From NCBI GenBank assembly GCA_013398175.1, contig VZRZ01003106.1, positions 132,418-196,417 of the forward strand: 64,000 bases of DNA, written 5' to 3'. The DNA comes from Climacteris rufus. Lineage: Eukaryota > Chordata > Aves > Passeriformes > Climacteridae. Each line of letters starts with the position of its first letter. Position 1 is the first letter of the stretch. Made by a program: the position numbers and the translations under genes. This document shows positions 27,060-40,014 of this stretch, in pieces. Below the pieces are notes generated by a model. The model saw only the letters and a program-made list of their open reading frames with translations, ran no database searches and had not been told where the DNA came from.

Positions 27060-27320
27060 ACTCTGATAATCTACAATATCCATTTATTATGAAAGTCTAA
27101 GAAAGTTATTAAGAAAGCTTAATTTAGTGAGTCAGTAATAAAAAATATTGCAAAATCATCATGCTTATTTATTTGATGTATAGATTGCAAATATAAAGTC
27201 ACTGCTAATAATGCAAATTGAATGCATTAGAAAGAGTCATGAAGAAAGCTCTTCTTACTACAGCTTGTAAATAGGCATCATGTAAACTGGCATTAACAAT
27301 TTAATTAAGAAAAAAGAAGC
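27060..27320. promoter_or_regulatory. Possible conserved noncoding element with a POU octamer
   Basis: AT-rich sequence with a perfect octamer ATGCAAAT at 27,211-27,218, flanked by several TAAT homeodomain-type cores and TTATTTATTT. No open frame is visible. Such texture is common in developmental enhancers, but short motifs also arise by chance. The call is inference. Confidence 0.2.
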
Positions 27321-28141
27321 ACAATTACAGAGGAGTCACCCCTCTGAATAACTATAGGGTTTAACACCCAGCAATATAGCCTGTGTCCAAAGATGCATCA
27401 CTTTCCAAACAATTAACTAATAATGGTACTGGAAAGCCAAGCTTACCTCAGAAGAATGAGATAACTGTGGGATGCACCCTGTCACCACCTCAAAAAAAAA
27501 CCCCAATCTTTTTCTCTCTCTCTTTTCTCCGTTTCTCTCCCTTCTTTTTAAACCAGAGAGGAGGTTACATGAATACTAAGACTCCAGTTAGTGTTTCTGG
27601 CTCCTTGACTTTCAGCCTAGCCTCATGGAACTGAGGTCACTAAATGACAAAGTGCCATGGATCTCCTCAGAGTGCTTCAGCTGTTCTGCACCCAGGACAA
27701 ACATGCTGCAAAACTCAGGACAAGTAACTCAGCAGGGCTGCTTGGGGAAAAGACTGAGCAGTGAAGGCCTCAGAATTTCAAATCTGAGCCCTGCCACCTG
27801 CTCTTGTCCTGGCCATTCCCCTCCTGGTTTGGGCACAGCCTTTTCATATTGAAGGCACTCACTTCTATTGACTCCTGGATTCATGGAGTTATATCATTTT
27901 CTTAAGAGGCAAAAGGGCAAATGTCCATATCACCTCATCATCAAGAGCCACGTGCAAGGCTTTTGCTACCTTTATTATTTATGCTGAGAAACTTACTACA
28001 AAGAATTTCCTTACCTGGAAATTCTCAGATCTCAGCATGCATATGAATCCCCCCTCAACCAACAGCTTGGGTGCACTCTGTGCTATCGTCTTGCTGAGTG
28101 CAGTCCTGCTTTAACCCAATGGTCAACAGCAAAAGAGGCTG

Positions 28142-28157
28142 CACACACACACACACA
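28142..28157. repeat. (CA)8 microsatellite
   Basis: Eight perfect CA units. A (CA)n tract at 62,530-62,540 followed by AT-rich alternation is the only other similar one. Confidence 0.95.
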
Positions 28158-28965
28158 GAACTGCCAGAACACACTGGCTTTCACTCCTGGCACAGAAGAG
28201 ACATCACCCAGAGTTACACACTCAGTCTCCCCAAACACCAGCTCGTGACCAAGGCACTTGACCCCAGCAGTGCCTTGGCTCCCTGAACAGCTCCCAGCAG
28301 AGCCAGGCATCCCACCCCACAGGGATGGGCCATCTCAAACCTGCAGCAGCCAATTCAGCCTCACCCACAGCAATGCGGGGGTGCAGGGACCTCCAGGGAG
28401 TGAGAGCTAGGCCTTGTGATAGCTGAGGGTGAACTCTGGCATTTAGTGAGCATCGTTTGTGACTCCTCTTTATATAATGGGGGCAGAGGGGGAATAATCC
28501 AGAAAACTTGAGAAAAGCAGTATGAAATTCTTATAAAACTCTATCTCTCAGATTTCAGGCTCTCAGCTTCACATTGGAATGAGCTATGTTTCAGTAGCAT
28601 AAATAAAGATATAATTAAGAAGCATCTTGGTTCAATATAAATTTCTATTTCTTTTCCTTTTTTTCATAGCGGAGTAGGGTTTTTTTTTTCAAACTTCTTC
28701 AACACAAACTTCTGTTTAATGCCAAGAGAAAGAAAGGCATAATCTGACCAACCTTACCAATACTCAGTGTGAAAATATTCCACTCAGTTCACCTAGACTG
28801 AATTCTCAATGATATGCCTAATTATCCCGGTCTTTAAATTTTTTTTATGACCCATTTTAGATACGCTAGTTTCAGCGTTAGCAAAAAAACTTACTAATGT
28901 TGATGGGCTTCTTCTATTTTTCCCCAATTTACATTAAACTACCCAGGAGGTCCTCTAATTCTTAC

Positions 28966-29175
28966 CACAGCCAGGAAGCCCCAGTAAATTGACCAAACCA
29001 GGCTTTCTATAGCTTGACGCACCCTCCTTTTCATGTGGCTTTTGTTTTCTGTTGGCTCTGCCTTTTTCTCTGACTCACTGCTGGCTACACTGTCACACAA
29101 TCCCACACACTCATTCTCTGCAGCTTCAGCTTCAATAATCAGCCCATTTCCATTTTGTACACATGTTGTATCCAT
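28966..29175 (-). CDS. Candidate first coding exon of an unidentified gene (70 codons, phase-0 donor)
   Basis: I do not recognise this protein. The exon opens with ATG in a good initiation context (A at -3, G at +4), and an in-frame TAA lies two codons upstream, which fixes the start. The frame begins MDTTCVQNGNG and runs 70 codons to a GTAAGA donor whose first base is at 28,965. Residues 14-46 are rich in Glu, Ala, Ser and Lys, unlike the Phe/Leu/Cys-rich chance frames nearby. Residues 48-56 are basic (MKRRVRQAI), and residues 57-70 turn hydrophobic and Trp-rich (ESLVWSIYWGFLAV). This fits a cytosolic acidic tail leading into a first membrane segment, which is an inference. A strong acceptor (a T-run then AG) at about 29,277 would give a 5' UTR of roughly 100 nt. 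Downstream exons would lie at lower coordinates. It could still be a chance frame, but it is the best coding candidate here. Confidence 0.45.
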
Positions 29176-31531
29176 TTTTTACCTCAGCAAAATACTGATT
29201 TCTATCTGACCCTCCCATGCAGAATACCACACCTGCTCTTCAGCATGAGCCAGCTCCAGGTGCTAATTCCAACACCCTAAAAAAAACACCCCTTGTGCAT
29301 GATTGCTCCTCACTTTATTCCTCTCTCTTCTTTGGATCCATTGTTTTATTCTCACTACAAAATTTGTATTTCAAAAGCAATCTTTGCTCTCTCCTACTTC
29401 TGCTACACAGACAATTTTTGCACCCTGAAGAACTAGAGCAATCATTTCTGTATCCCTCAAATGATACCCTCATCTTTTATGCATATTGTATTCTCTGTTG
29501 GACTAAAGTATCCAGTCTTTGGGACCCCTATATCTATTATCCTGTTCTGCTGAACTGTAGCTTCTTGCAAAAACATCTGGCAGCTTTCTCCTTTCCACCC
29601 TTTCTCAGGAACTTCACCACCTGGTTAGGGAGCCTGTAACCTTTTTCCTGTAATCCTCTGCCTTCTTGTACAGAGGCAGATCCTGACTTGATAACACAGG
29701 TATTTCCCAATGGCTTGAGACATGCCTTACTATCAAAGGGGGAGACGGGAACTGGGGAGCTTCTGAAAAACTGCAGTTTAGATTGGCTCTGAAGCACCCT
29801 CCGAGGTACTGCTGTTATTTTCATGCCTCTGCTCAGGGTGCTGCACAATAAAAATACAGCTTTTGCCTGTGAATCTTTGGGTGCTATTGAAATACATGTG
29901 TTAAACAACACGTTGCGTAACGCTGCCTAGATAGTGTTTACTTCTTTTCCCCTTCCACCCAACGCCTGTAAATCAAGCAAAGTGTAGCACAATTGAGCAG
30001 AGATATCTGAGAAAAAATGAGAATTATTTTTTCACTTGGGGTAGTGCATTGTGTCCTGTTTGTTTTATTATACTTTACAACTTATTTAGCTAGTTACAGT
30101 ATATGCTAGATATGAACATGATCAGCAGAATTTTTTTTCTGTTTATCGTCTCATCTTGCACAGGAAGAAAACAAAACCAATACAAACTAAACCCTAATAT
30201 TTCTGTCAATTCAAGAATAGATCAATGGATCAAAGCCAAAACAGTCCCAAGAGAAAAGCAATAGTCTCTTTTTCTGTTAACGAACAGTCTGTTGTGGCAA
30301 ATTCACGTAGGCTTTAATTTAATAAACACAAATGGATGAATGTGCTTACAGGATGTCATCCCCTTCAGGCTTGAAATCACTGACATGGAAGAATTGTCAC
30401 ACTTCAGTGAATTGAGTGCTACTCCCTACCCTTTCAAACCTCATTCACTCTGGCAACACAGACATGAAAAATTAAATTTAATTTTATAACTAATTCTTAT
30501 GCCTTTTGCTGAGTTTGACTCTTTTGCATTGGAAAAATGTGGATTTTAAAAGTTATGTTCTGTTTTACCTGAATTAAAGATAAATTGGCTTAGTCTGCCT
30601 AAAAAATATATTTAAAAACCCTTAGCTTGAACCACAGAGTATCAATAAATTAAAAAAAACCCAACAACTGGAGCTCATTTGAACTCAGGCAGTACTCATT
30701 TTCTGAATCCACTAATGTTAATAAGCTTCAGTCCCCACATAAAGTTTACTGCAAGTTCAAACATATTTATTTAATAAATGCTGTTAGTTTCACTTGGAGG
30801 CTAAAGCTTACAATATACAATGAGCATTACATAGAGCAGTGTTTTTAACCACTCTAGAGAACAAGGAGTACACACTAAAATCCATCCCCCATGCAGTAAA
30901 ATCTGTATAAAACAGAAATTTGTCAACTGTTTGTCTACTGCTACTCAAGATGTCAAGGCTTAACAGTATTTTAGCAACTATAACTTTCCTTTGCTGAGCA
31001 AGCTGACACTTTCCTTCAGCACCAGACAATTAGCAAGGAGTGCATTTTGGGGCAACAAATGTAATACAGAGATCAATTTTAAAAAATCCTTAAGAAATCA
31101 TCTTTATCTGTTTTACTGTTTGACTAATACTGACTTGTTAACTCAGGCACATCTCAAAGTTTCTGAAACAGACAGGGTTTTGTTTTGGGGAGGGTGGGTT
31201 TATTTGTTTTTTTTTTCTTCCAGGAAAGTCTTTTCAAAATGTAACCACAAAGGCTACACTCTCCCAAACACGAAGAAAACTTGCTCCATGTCTTTGTCAT
31301 TAGTTAGTTGCAAAAGTTATAACTGGATATAAAATATTTCATTCAAACTTTGCTTCTTCTAATCTGCATTGAGAAACTTATCCAAGTACTAATTCAAAAA
31401 CAGATCTGTGATTTAGCAAAATTAGATCCAAGTTAGGGAAGCTGATAGCACACAGTCATCCGACTGCAGACATGCATATGCATCCTGCTACTCTCTAGAA
31501 CTGATATCAGAATTTGTTACCAGAGAGAAAG

Positions 31532-31707
31532 AAAAACACCCAAAAAAACCCCAAAAAACCAACCAACCAAAAAAAAAAACCCCAAAAAAACCCCAAACAA
31601 CAACCAAAAAACAAACAAACAAAAAAACCAACCAACCAACCAAACAAACAAACAAAAAACAAAAACAAAACAAAAAAAACCCCCACAAACCAAAACAAAC
31701 AAACAAA
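31532..31707. repeat. Pure A/C low-complexity block, (CAAA)n/(CCAA)n type
   Basis: All 176 bases are A or C on the plus strand. The block mixes CCAA, CAAA and A-run/CCCC units, with short perfect runs such as CCAACCAACCAACC and CAAACAAACAAAC. On the minus strand it is a G/T block with GGGG runs. Frames reading through it (Gly/Phe/Val-rich on the minus strand, Lys/Asn/Pro/Gln-rich on the plus strand) are artefacts of composition. Confidence 0.95.
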
Positions 31708-34700
31708 GGCTAAAAGTGTACTCTAATGTTTCTGGCACAGAACTCTGCCCTACAGAATTCATGAGAAATGTACAATGTACATACAATCCAAATTTTGCTA
31801 CCTCTAGAGTTACAGGGAGGCCAAAGAAGCTGGAAGAGTGGAGGATACCAAACATTCCACAGAATATGCAGGTTCCAACCTTCATACCATGTCAGCTTCA
31901 TTAATTTAAAAGCCATCTCCAACATTTTAATGGAGTGATTATCTGGCATGCCAACCACATCAGTCGTGTCATCCAGCAACAAAGTATATTTTAACTTAAT
32001 TCATTATAAATGTCTTGCTTCAAAGTGAGAAACAAGGATCAAAAGTTCACCTGGTGGGGGGACATATAAAATTCAAAAGTGTCAAGACCCATCTCTTGTC
32101 TAGAAAACAGCCCATGAGCCACAGCTTCACAGCTTGTCTTTAGCCCTTGTGAGAAACAAAATGGCAAACTTTGCTGTTTACCACAAATAGTGGCAATAAA
32201 AAGTATCACAGAATGGACATTTTAAAAACAAACAAATTAACAAACCGAGGTTGGCAAATAATGAAACTTATTGGTTAATCCCCACCATTTTCAAAAGACT
32301 GAAGCAGGTAATTCATGGGGGGGGAAGTGATAGAAAATTTCTTCCAAAATGGACAAAATAGAACCTCAGCTACCCTTGAAATGGTTATGCACATTTCCTA
32401 GAGAAGGTGAAGCCACTGTAAGTACATCATTAACTCATTAACAAGCTTATTCTACCTATTAAACTCATTAAATCCTTAACACCATCTGAGATCAGCCTAT
32501 CTATAGCTTTGTATGAGAGATAAGAATAGGCTCAATTCACTTCCTTCACAGCATCCTCCTGCCTGAACACTGTGATAGCACAGAAGCCTGTACAGGTACC
32601 AGCTCAGCCACAAAAGAAATTGCTGCTGACAGACTAATAATCTGTTTCTGGTTAGCAGGTTTGTAGGGTCATGTTGAAGAAAATCCATAAATTCTGGTTC
32701 TTCAGTTAGGTCAGGCAGGGCTGCTTGATGGATCTCTGCACCAAACTCCACCACACAGTTGAAACATGCCAAGTCTCAGGTAAATCATTTATTTTACTTG
32801 AGCAAACCAAACAAGGAGTGTTTTCCCTGCTTCTTGTCATCCTCAAACAAATCTCCTTGCTCCTGTGTTAGCACTGCAGAATACCACAGTTTTGGGATAC
32901 AGACAGACCCAGTACAGATATAAATATAAATTGCTCTGAGACTGCTAAAGGTGATGTGTTTTCAGAGCTGGCAATACTCTAAAATATACAGAAATGACCA
33001 CATGCTTGCATTGATGAAATAAAGCTGGATTCTTTCCACATAAACCCTAAGCTGTATCTTCAGACAAAGTTAACAACCAACAAAACAAAAACAAAAAAAC
33101 AAAAAAGCCACAGCCATATTACGGAAACTGGACCCTCCACACTGCCTGTCTTTGCATTTCTGAAATTTGACTAGGTTTGAAGCTGGAGAACAAAAGAAGG
33201 CCATCTCCCATGTGAATCACAGAAAGTGCTACCAATGATAAAGCTCATGCTTTTAAGTTTTATAGCTTTGGCTGCACATCCAACTGCACACCAGCATCCA
33301 AATACTTAGGGGCTTATCCTAACTGAAGATATATTTTCAGAATTTATACCTTATCCTGCAACTTCTGGTACTTCCTTGGTGTTCTAAGAAGCCTCATCCC
33401 AGGTGAAATTAAAAGGACAAAAGGATAATTTGCAGCTTGCAATATTAGGGCCCCATCAGATCACCTGCTGCTTGTTAAGGCACAATTACACCTAATGTTT
33501 TCCCAATTTTGAATCATTAATTACTTCTGCTAAGTGAACCAGCTCCAACTAAAGAGACTCCAGGACATACATAGCCTGTATCTACTCAATGAAAGAACGA
33601 AGTTTCAGTTCTATTCTGAACCTTGCTTAGTGGCAGTAGCTGGTGAGTCAGGGGTCTGGCTCTAAAATCTTGACTGGAAATTGCCTCTCTCTGCACAAAA
33701 CGCTACATCTGAATGAATTCATGAAAGGGATTGGCTTTAGCAAATTGGGATTTCCTGCTAGCAAGTAATTTTGTGGCAAGACTTCATAAGTGACTCAAGT
33801 TAGAACTCTCACCCAAATTCCTTAAGTCACCTTTCACTACAAAACTGAACTGACCTGGTCTGGTTTTGCACCATTCTGTATCTAATGCAATTTTGTGCAT
33901 GTGAACTAAATAACTCTTAAAAAGTGCTAGGTAACGAATGTGTGAGGAACATTGGTGATGGACATATGTCAGCAACAATATGTCTGGATATAATATAGCA
34001 CATTTCTACTGAAAATGGTAAAGCAAGACCCACAAGAAGAATGCTAATCTAGTACCAGAATTTTCACATGCAATTGTTGGATACACAAACCATTCTAACA
34101 CTGAGATGTAAACTCACCCCCATATTTGCTTCTCAACTGCTCTCAAGTGCTGTCACTTAGCTCATCTCTAATTTCAATGAATATGTGACCAAGGGGACGG
34201 GAGCTGCATTGCAATGAGCAAAGTCTGTGAGTTTGTTAATGTATTTCCCACTGTGTGACTTCTGGACTTATTTAAATCCATACAAAATGCAGGAAGTGCC
34301 CACTCCATGGCAATGGGTTGGGAGAACTTGAAGGCACAGATTTACGTGTTACTTTGAGTTTTTTTGCACACATGGCCCTTTTTGAGCCCACTGGTGTGTG
34401 CCCACGTGGAGTGATTTGCTGTGAGCGTTCCCACAAGACCACAGAGCTGCTCCTGGCTGCTCATGGTGACTGATGTTCTGCACGAGCAAGGCGTGAGAGC
34501 AAACCATGCAGGGGATGTTTATCAGGTGCCCCTGTGAAGAGTGCTGGGAATTAAAGGTAGCTGGCTGAACCCTGGCTAGCACAAACTTCATGGTCTCTTC
34601 TGAACTTCCTGTGACCCTCTAAGGAACACTGAGCTATTGAAACACAGACCTACTTACCTTTCCCATAGCTGCTGATGTTTTCTTTGAAGCCGTTTTTCCT

Positions 34701-34957
34701 GTAAACTGAAGGGGTTTTTCATTTAGGCTGGTGCCTAATATTTAGGTTAACTATACTTCTAAAAAGGCAGTTTTCACGTACATGTTTTACTACAACTGCT
34801 GGTCTGAAAAATAAGTCATATTGTTCTAGACAGGCAAAGAAAGTTATAATGAAATTAAGAGTCTTCTTGAGGGCTATCTATGGAGACTGACATAATCCTC
34901 TCTTATACCAGTCACAGACCATATTCTCCAAGTAAGCTTTTCAAATATGAGCAAATA

Positions 34958-34983
34958 CTAACTCACTGAACTAACTCACTGAA
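34958..34983. repeat. Perfect 13-bp tandem duplication
   Basis: CTAACTCACTGAA occurs twice back to back. A small replication-slippage type duplication with no further copies. Confidence 0.9.
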
Positions 34984-35354
34984 TACCTATAAAATATTCC
35001 ATTGGTCAGATTTACTGCAGATTTATCCATGCACAGCCATGTGTGCCACAATCCTGCCTGTACAAATCACTACCATTTAGAGCAATTTAGCTGAATGAGG
35101 TTGAACTGAACAACTCTGGAATTCAAAGTTTAAAGTCTTGGAAGAACAAGTAAAACAAAACAAAACTTGTTGCTGTGCAGCCACACACTGCTGGCTCTTT
35201 CATTGTTGGAACAGACTGCTGCTTCCATGAGGGAATACTTAGCACAGCAACTCCAAGTTAATGTGGCAAGGCCAAAATGCAGATTGGCAAACCAGCTATT
35301 AATTTCACCGATCAGGTTCTGTCCTCTGCTCAGCACGTTTTCCAATATTCAAAC

Positions 35355-35600
35355 GGCACGGATGCAGCCGGCGGCAGCTCGTGCACTAAACCCAGCTGCT
35401 GTGGAGCACTGAGCCATCCTTCACCCTGGGGTGTGCCTCTCTGTGCAGCCAGCACCCTGCCAGGTGCACCAGGGACACTTCCCACCCTGCCACAGCTCAG
35501 TAAGCTCAGCAAGCTCAGCTCCAGAGCCAGCAGGAGCCGGGCTCAGGGTCAGGGCGCAGCAACGCGACTGCGGAGCTGGAGCCGGGAGGAGAGAGCACAA
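35355..35600. promoter_or_regulatory. Small GC- and CpG-enriched patch, possible promoter or first exon
   Basis: I count eleven CpGs in two clusters (35,355-35,380 and 35,537-35,583), in a segment far more GC-rich than the surrounding DNA. CpG is otherwise rare across the window. Between the clusters is a short repeat of AAGCTCAG units at 35,495-35,520. Open frames on both strands (up to 160 codons on the plus strand) are long because GC-rich DNA has few stops; their Ser/Pro/Ala/Arg composition argues against a protein. It lies about 6.2 kb upstream of the minus-strand start exon at 28,966-29,175, so it could carry that gene's promoter or untranslated first exon. No TATA box or clear donor decides this. 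Confidence 0.3.
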
Positions 35601-37456
35601 GGGCAAAAAGCCAGGCAGAAACCCCCATCTCAAAGGGGTTATGGCTCTGAATGTCACAAAACCAGACTTTCTTATCTTCTAAAGGACTCTAGATTTTACA
35701 GGAGTTGGTTTCTTTCTGGTTTATTTTTTTTCCCCAGGGTAGAACATTGCATAGTTTGAATCGACACAATTAGAAGGAGCAGCGAAGTGCATCAATCTCA
35801 GCCACTTGTACGCACACTTTAGGCTGTAGTCCAAAGATAAATGATCCTGGCACTATTGCCTGCACTCCTCAACTACACTTAACGAGCAGGCATGTAGGAA
35901 TTAAAGGATTGTGCAGGACCATGACACGGGCATCTGTACCACTGATGGAAACCCTGAGTGATACAAAGGAAAAAAGGCTCTCATCTAGAGTCTCTAACAT
36001 GGTTGAATAAATGAAATTAAATGACAGATTTCTATCATGATGGTAGTTTGGTTTAGTTTTTTTTGTTACAGTATACAAATCACTTCAAGAAGGATAGCGG
36101 CACCTAACAGATAATCAAACATCTTTCAGCTGACCCTTCCAAACATGGTTTTGTTCGGACAGACCCTCAGATTCTGTTACGGGACAAAGTCTGTTTCTGA
36201 GCAAATGCCAGTGAGCTGCTGCAAGCAGTATCCTATTAATTTATCCCCAGTTTGAGATGTGGCCCTATGAATCCTTGGCACCACAGCAGTTCAAAAACAA
36301 TAAAAATTGTAATTAAATTAATCCTCACTCTCTTTCAAAAACAGTCTCAGTTGGTAGCGGTTTTAGTAGTGATGCCTAAGTGTTAGATTTAAGATAAGCA
36401 ATTTATTTTGTACCACTGATGGTTTGCAGTCTAACAACATTCTGTCACTATTAATCTGGGTTGCCATTCAAGTAACTGTACGAAAAGGATGAACAAGGGG
36501 AAGGGAGATCAGTACTTCAGAAGGATAACATCTCATTGTTTCTCTGTTGGGCCTTATCTAGACTTCACAAAGTCAGAGCAAGATTTTAGATTCTTCTGTT
36601 GAATCAAAAGGAGGAAGACGACTAAAAGTATTTTTCTTGAGATAGGAGCTTTATAAATAGCTCTGCCAAACCCTGATGACAGCTTGGTCCACTACACTCA
36701 TTTCTATAGTATTGGAAGCTACAAAAATAAATACAAGTTCACATCAGAGCAAAATATTCCCTCTTTGTAATTCAGCAAAGGTATGGATACTGTTGAGTGA
36801 CTAAATTAAAAAATAGATAATCACTACTTTATTTAGAAGAGATTTTTTTCCTGCCAAGGAAGGTGGTGGTGGTGACCAAAACCTTCAATAGCATAATTTT
36901 ATTTTAAAATTATCTTGGCTTTAAGAGAAATTTGTGGCATTTGCAGCTATCATAGTAATTTTAAGTGGTATTGGTTGTTAGTCGTTATGGCTTTTATTTG
37001 CTTTGTTTTTTTTGTTATGTCTACTTCTAGATAGAGAGAAGTCTGGAAAATCCAAAAGTGACTGTTCTCAATTAAAGAATTCCAGCCCCAAAATGATGAG
37101 CTTCTTTAATTTTAGAGATCTTTTCAAAATTCCAAACTGAGGCCCTAGTGCCTCATAACTTGTGCCAGTGAAAAGTCTGGACAGCTGTACAGAAAAGAAT
37201 ATGCAAAAAACAAAATACCTGGAAATTTGGCCTAGGACATTACAGTAGTAAAAGGCAGCAATACAGGTTACTACTGAGGGAGGGGTTTAATTTTTATTTC
37301 CTGGTAAAGGAAATTAAAATTAGAAGGGAAACATTGAAAACAAAATAAGTCATACAGGAGCTTAAAGGATATATATTTGATCATTTAGGTTAAAGGATAA
37401 AACCAGTTCTAACCAACTGGATGCCTTCCTACACTGAAGACCCTGTACAGGAAAGA

Positions 37457-37492
37457 ATGAATAATAAAGAAAATAAAAGAAAATAAAATAGA
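37457..37492. repeat. A-rich (AAATAAAAG)n-like tract
   Basis: Imperfect tandem AAAATAAAAG/AAAATAAAAT units in an AT-rich setting. A similar A/G-rich tract (AAAGAAAAGAAACAAAC) lies at 46,637-46,677. Confidence 0.75.
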
Positions 37493-37620
37493 AGCATATA
37501 AAGATAACAGTATTAAGTAAGATGCAACTCCGCAAAGAACCTAATACCTCTAGACAAGGTGAAAAAACGGGATGGAGGAATTTGGTACAATCTAGGCAAC
37601 ACTCCAGGTTAGCAAGGAGC

Positions 37621-37663
37621 TTGGCAAATTTGGCAAATTACTGAATTCCTGATTAGGAATTCA
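37621..37663. repeat. 9-bp direct duplication next to a 9-bp-arm inverted repeat
   Basis: TTGGCAAAT is repeated twice in tandem (37,621-37,638). Four bases later a perfect palindrome with arms TGAATTCCT and AGGAATTCA and a 4-nt loop (GATT) occupies 37,642-37,663. No transposon sequence surrounds it. Confidence 0.8.
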
Positions 37664-40014
37664 TACTGTTCTCATTATATATCTGGATATCTGCATGCAC
37701 AGAGGAATTTTAGAGAGCACATCAGGAATTCTGAACCAGGAGTAACCTGACTGACTTCAGCTGCATCATGGAAGAAGTTATCAGCAATGTGCAGCTCTCT
37801 AAGGGTCTCACAGATGTATAACACTGAAGTGTGACATTTGAAGGGGAGACAGCAATGGCATGGGTTATGAAACAACACGATCCTTCATGTTGCTGAGTAT
37901 GGCAACTCTGTTGAAAACAGGAAGGGAATTTACAGTGTTTCTTTCAAACGGTAAGTATTTTAAATAAGTAAGTGAATGGAGTGGAGATTTGGATTTTATC
38001 TGAAAATCACTAAGGGATAAGGAAGGCAAAGCAGTGCATACAAATTCTGAGACAGCCTCATATCACCCTGTCTCTCACAAACACACCTAAAAGAAATGGG
38101 CATGTAGAGGGTAAAAGCATCCCAAGGCCTCCTATTGTGAGGTTTCTGTATAACATTCAGAGGATTCCTTGGTCACCTTCACAGATCCTTTGAGACTGAG
38201 CCAAAAAGCTTAAATTCTTCAATAATGCCTGGAAGTTCCAGCCAGTGTCAAGCAAATTATGTAGTTAATAAGGGATATCAATTTGTGCATCCATGTAAGT
38301 ACTGACCACCCTCTGCTCATTTTTAATAGTTTTGAGAACAGCCACTGAGATCCTGCTGTCTGCTCCTAATACTCTGTCTCTGCTGTGTGCACTGTTCAGA
38401 AATACTCAGAAGCAGTAAAGTAGGGCTCTCACTGATAGCATTATGTAATGCCAAAGCACAAGGGGCTCTTCATAAAAACACTCAGAGCCCACCCACCGCC
38501 TTACCTGCTGAACACAGCCTAAGGCAGAACGTGGCGTTACCTCTTGCAAGCCCCATGACAACAATTTGCAATATGATGGGGCTGAGAGGTGAACAGCACC
38601 ACCAATTTGGAGGGACATTTGGACATCAGACCAGCACAAGACAAAATAAATAACAACTGAAAAGCAAAAGGCCTGTTCGTTTAAGGCTAAGTACTGGAAC
38701 ATAAACATATATAGCACTGTCAAAGCAAAGGAAGTAAAAGAGAAACAGATGAAATACACCAAATGGATCACCTGCATTACAGAGAAACATCAGATTTATA
38801 AAAAGACTATTTATCAGAGTATCAGAAGCATGAAGACCTAGGTAAAAACATGCCAGACTCCCAGGCTTACCAGGAAAGGTTATAAGGAGGCTGTTAGGAA
38901 GTAACACTGAGGTTTGTTCAGCAGCATTGTAGGGCTCACAAGGAAGCAGAAAAGCATTATTGGAGCTCTCACTGCCCAGCAATGTCCTGTCCACTCCATA
39001 ACTCAGCCCCCAGTGCCTGCTGGTCCTTTTAGAAAACTATTCAGGACAGCGTTTTCTCAGGTGATCTGTTCTGCCTCTAGAGTCCTCTAGACCTGAGTGC
39101 CTAAGTACCCACTGACATTCTGAGTGTTGGCTTGTAGGTTTGTTTAAACATGACTTAGATCTTCCTATCTCTGAAAATAAACACCACAGCCTGAAGTCTT
39201 CAATTCTATGTTAAGAAAATAGTGTGCTCCAAAAAACATGAATTGTTATGGGTTTCACAGGCTGAAACCACGGGACTCACGGCATCTTGCCTAGGCAGCA
39301 GTCCTGGGGAAAGTTGGGTACTTGTCCCAAACTCACCTATCACAGCATCAGAAGCAGAGTCCTGTCTGGTTGCACCCAACAGAGCTTTACATGGCAATAC
39401 TATAATGCATCTGATTCTGCTCATAAATGTATCCAGCATAAACAGAGCATTGGGAATACCAAAATAGGCTCCATATTCAGACAACAGATGAAGTGAGCCA
39501 ATACTTATGGGATATATTTAGTATTTAGAAAAAAAGATATCTTTGTTAGTACTTTTTGTTTTAATTAGAGAAAATGGCAATGTATTACACCAGTGCTGCA
39601 AGGCAGTCTTCCAAGAGAACTAACTAAATGTATGAAAATACTTTTACTGAAATAACTTAAGCTGAATTAAATGTTTTGCTGCTTTATTTGATTTGGCTTA
39701 CTGATCATTTAACTGTCACCGAATTCTGAACTTAAGAAGTGGCAATGTTTAATGACAATAAGACATTGTAGATCATGTGTTAATGCTGATTAATGCACTT
39801 CCCAAGCGTGCTGGAAGCATTTGGCTTGCCTTGTACCTTACACTGTGCACCCAAGGCATGCATTCATCAGCACTACTGCTCTGTCTGTCATGTCTTATTG
39901 CTGAAGTAGTGCACCATTCTCAGTATGTTTGCTTTGAGCCTGCCTCAGTCAATTTACATTACACTGCCCACCCAAACCCACATTTTTGAGGTTCACCCAG
40001 CTCTTGATGATCAG

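Larger units (their letters stand above)
16947..28965. other. Noncoding stretch, no gene supported
   Basis: About 12 kb with homopolymer runs, the GC-rich segment at 22,440-22,760, the possible element at 27,060-27,320 and the (CA)8 at 28,142. The longest frames (112 codons at 17,320-17,658 plus, 106 at 25,349-25,669 plus) lack convincing composition or paired splice sites. If the start exon at 28,966 is real, this is at least partly its intronic sequence. Confidence 0.5.

Noticed and set aside
31488..31885. Several overlapping frames of 60-122 codons on both strands
   Set aside because: They read through the A/C-only repeat, giving Gly/Phe/Val or Lys/Asn/Pro monotony.
35277..35759. 160-codon plus-strand frame and overlapping minus-strand frames
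   Set aside because: They sit on the GC-rich patch, where stop codons are rare on both strands. The translations are low-complexity Ser/Ala/Pro/Arg.
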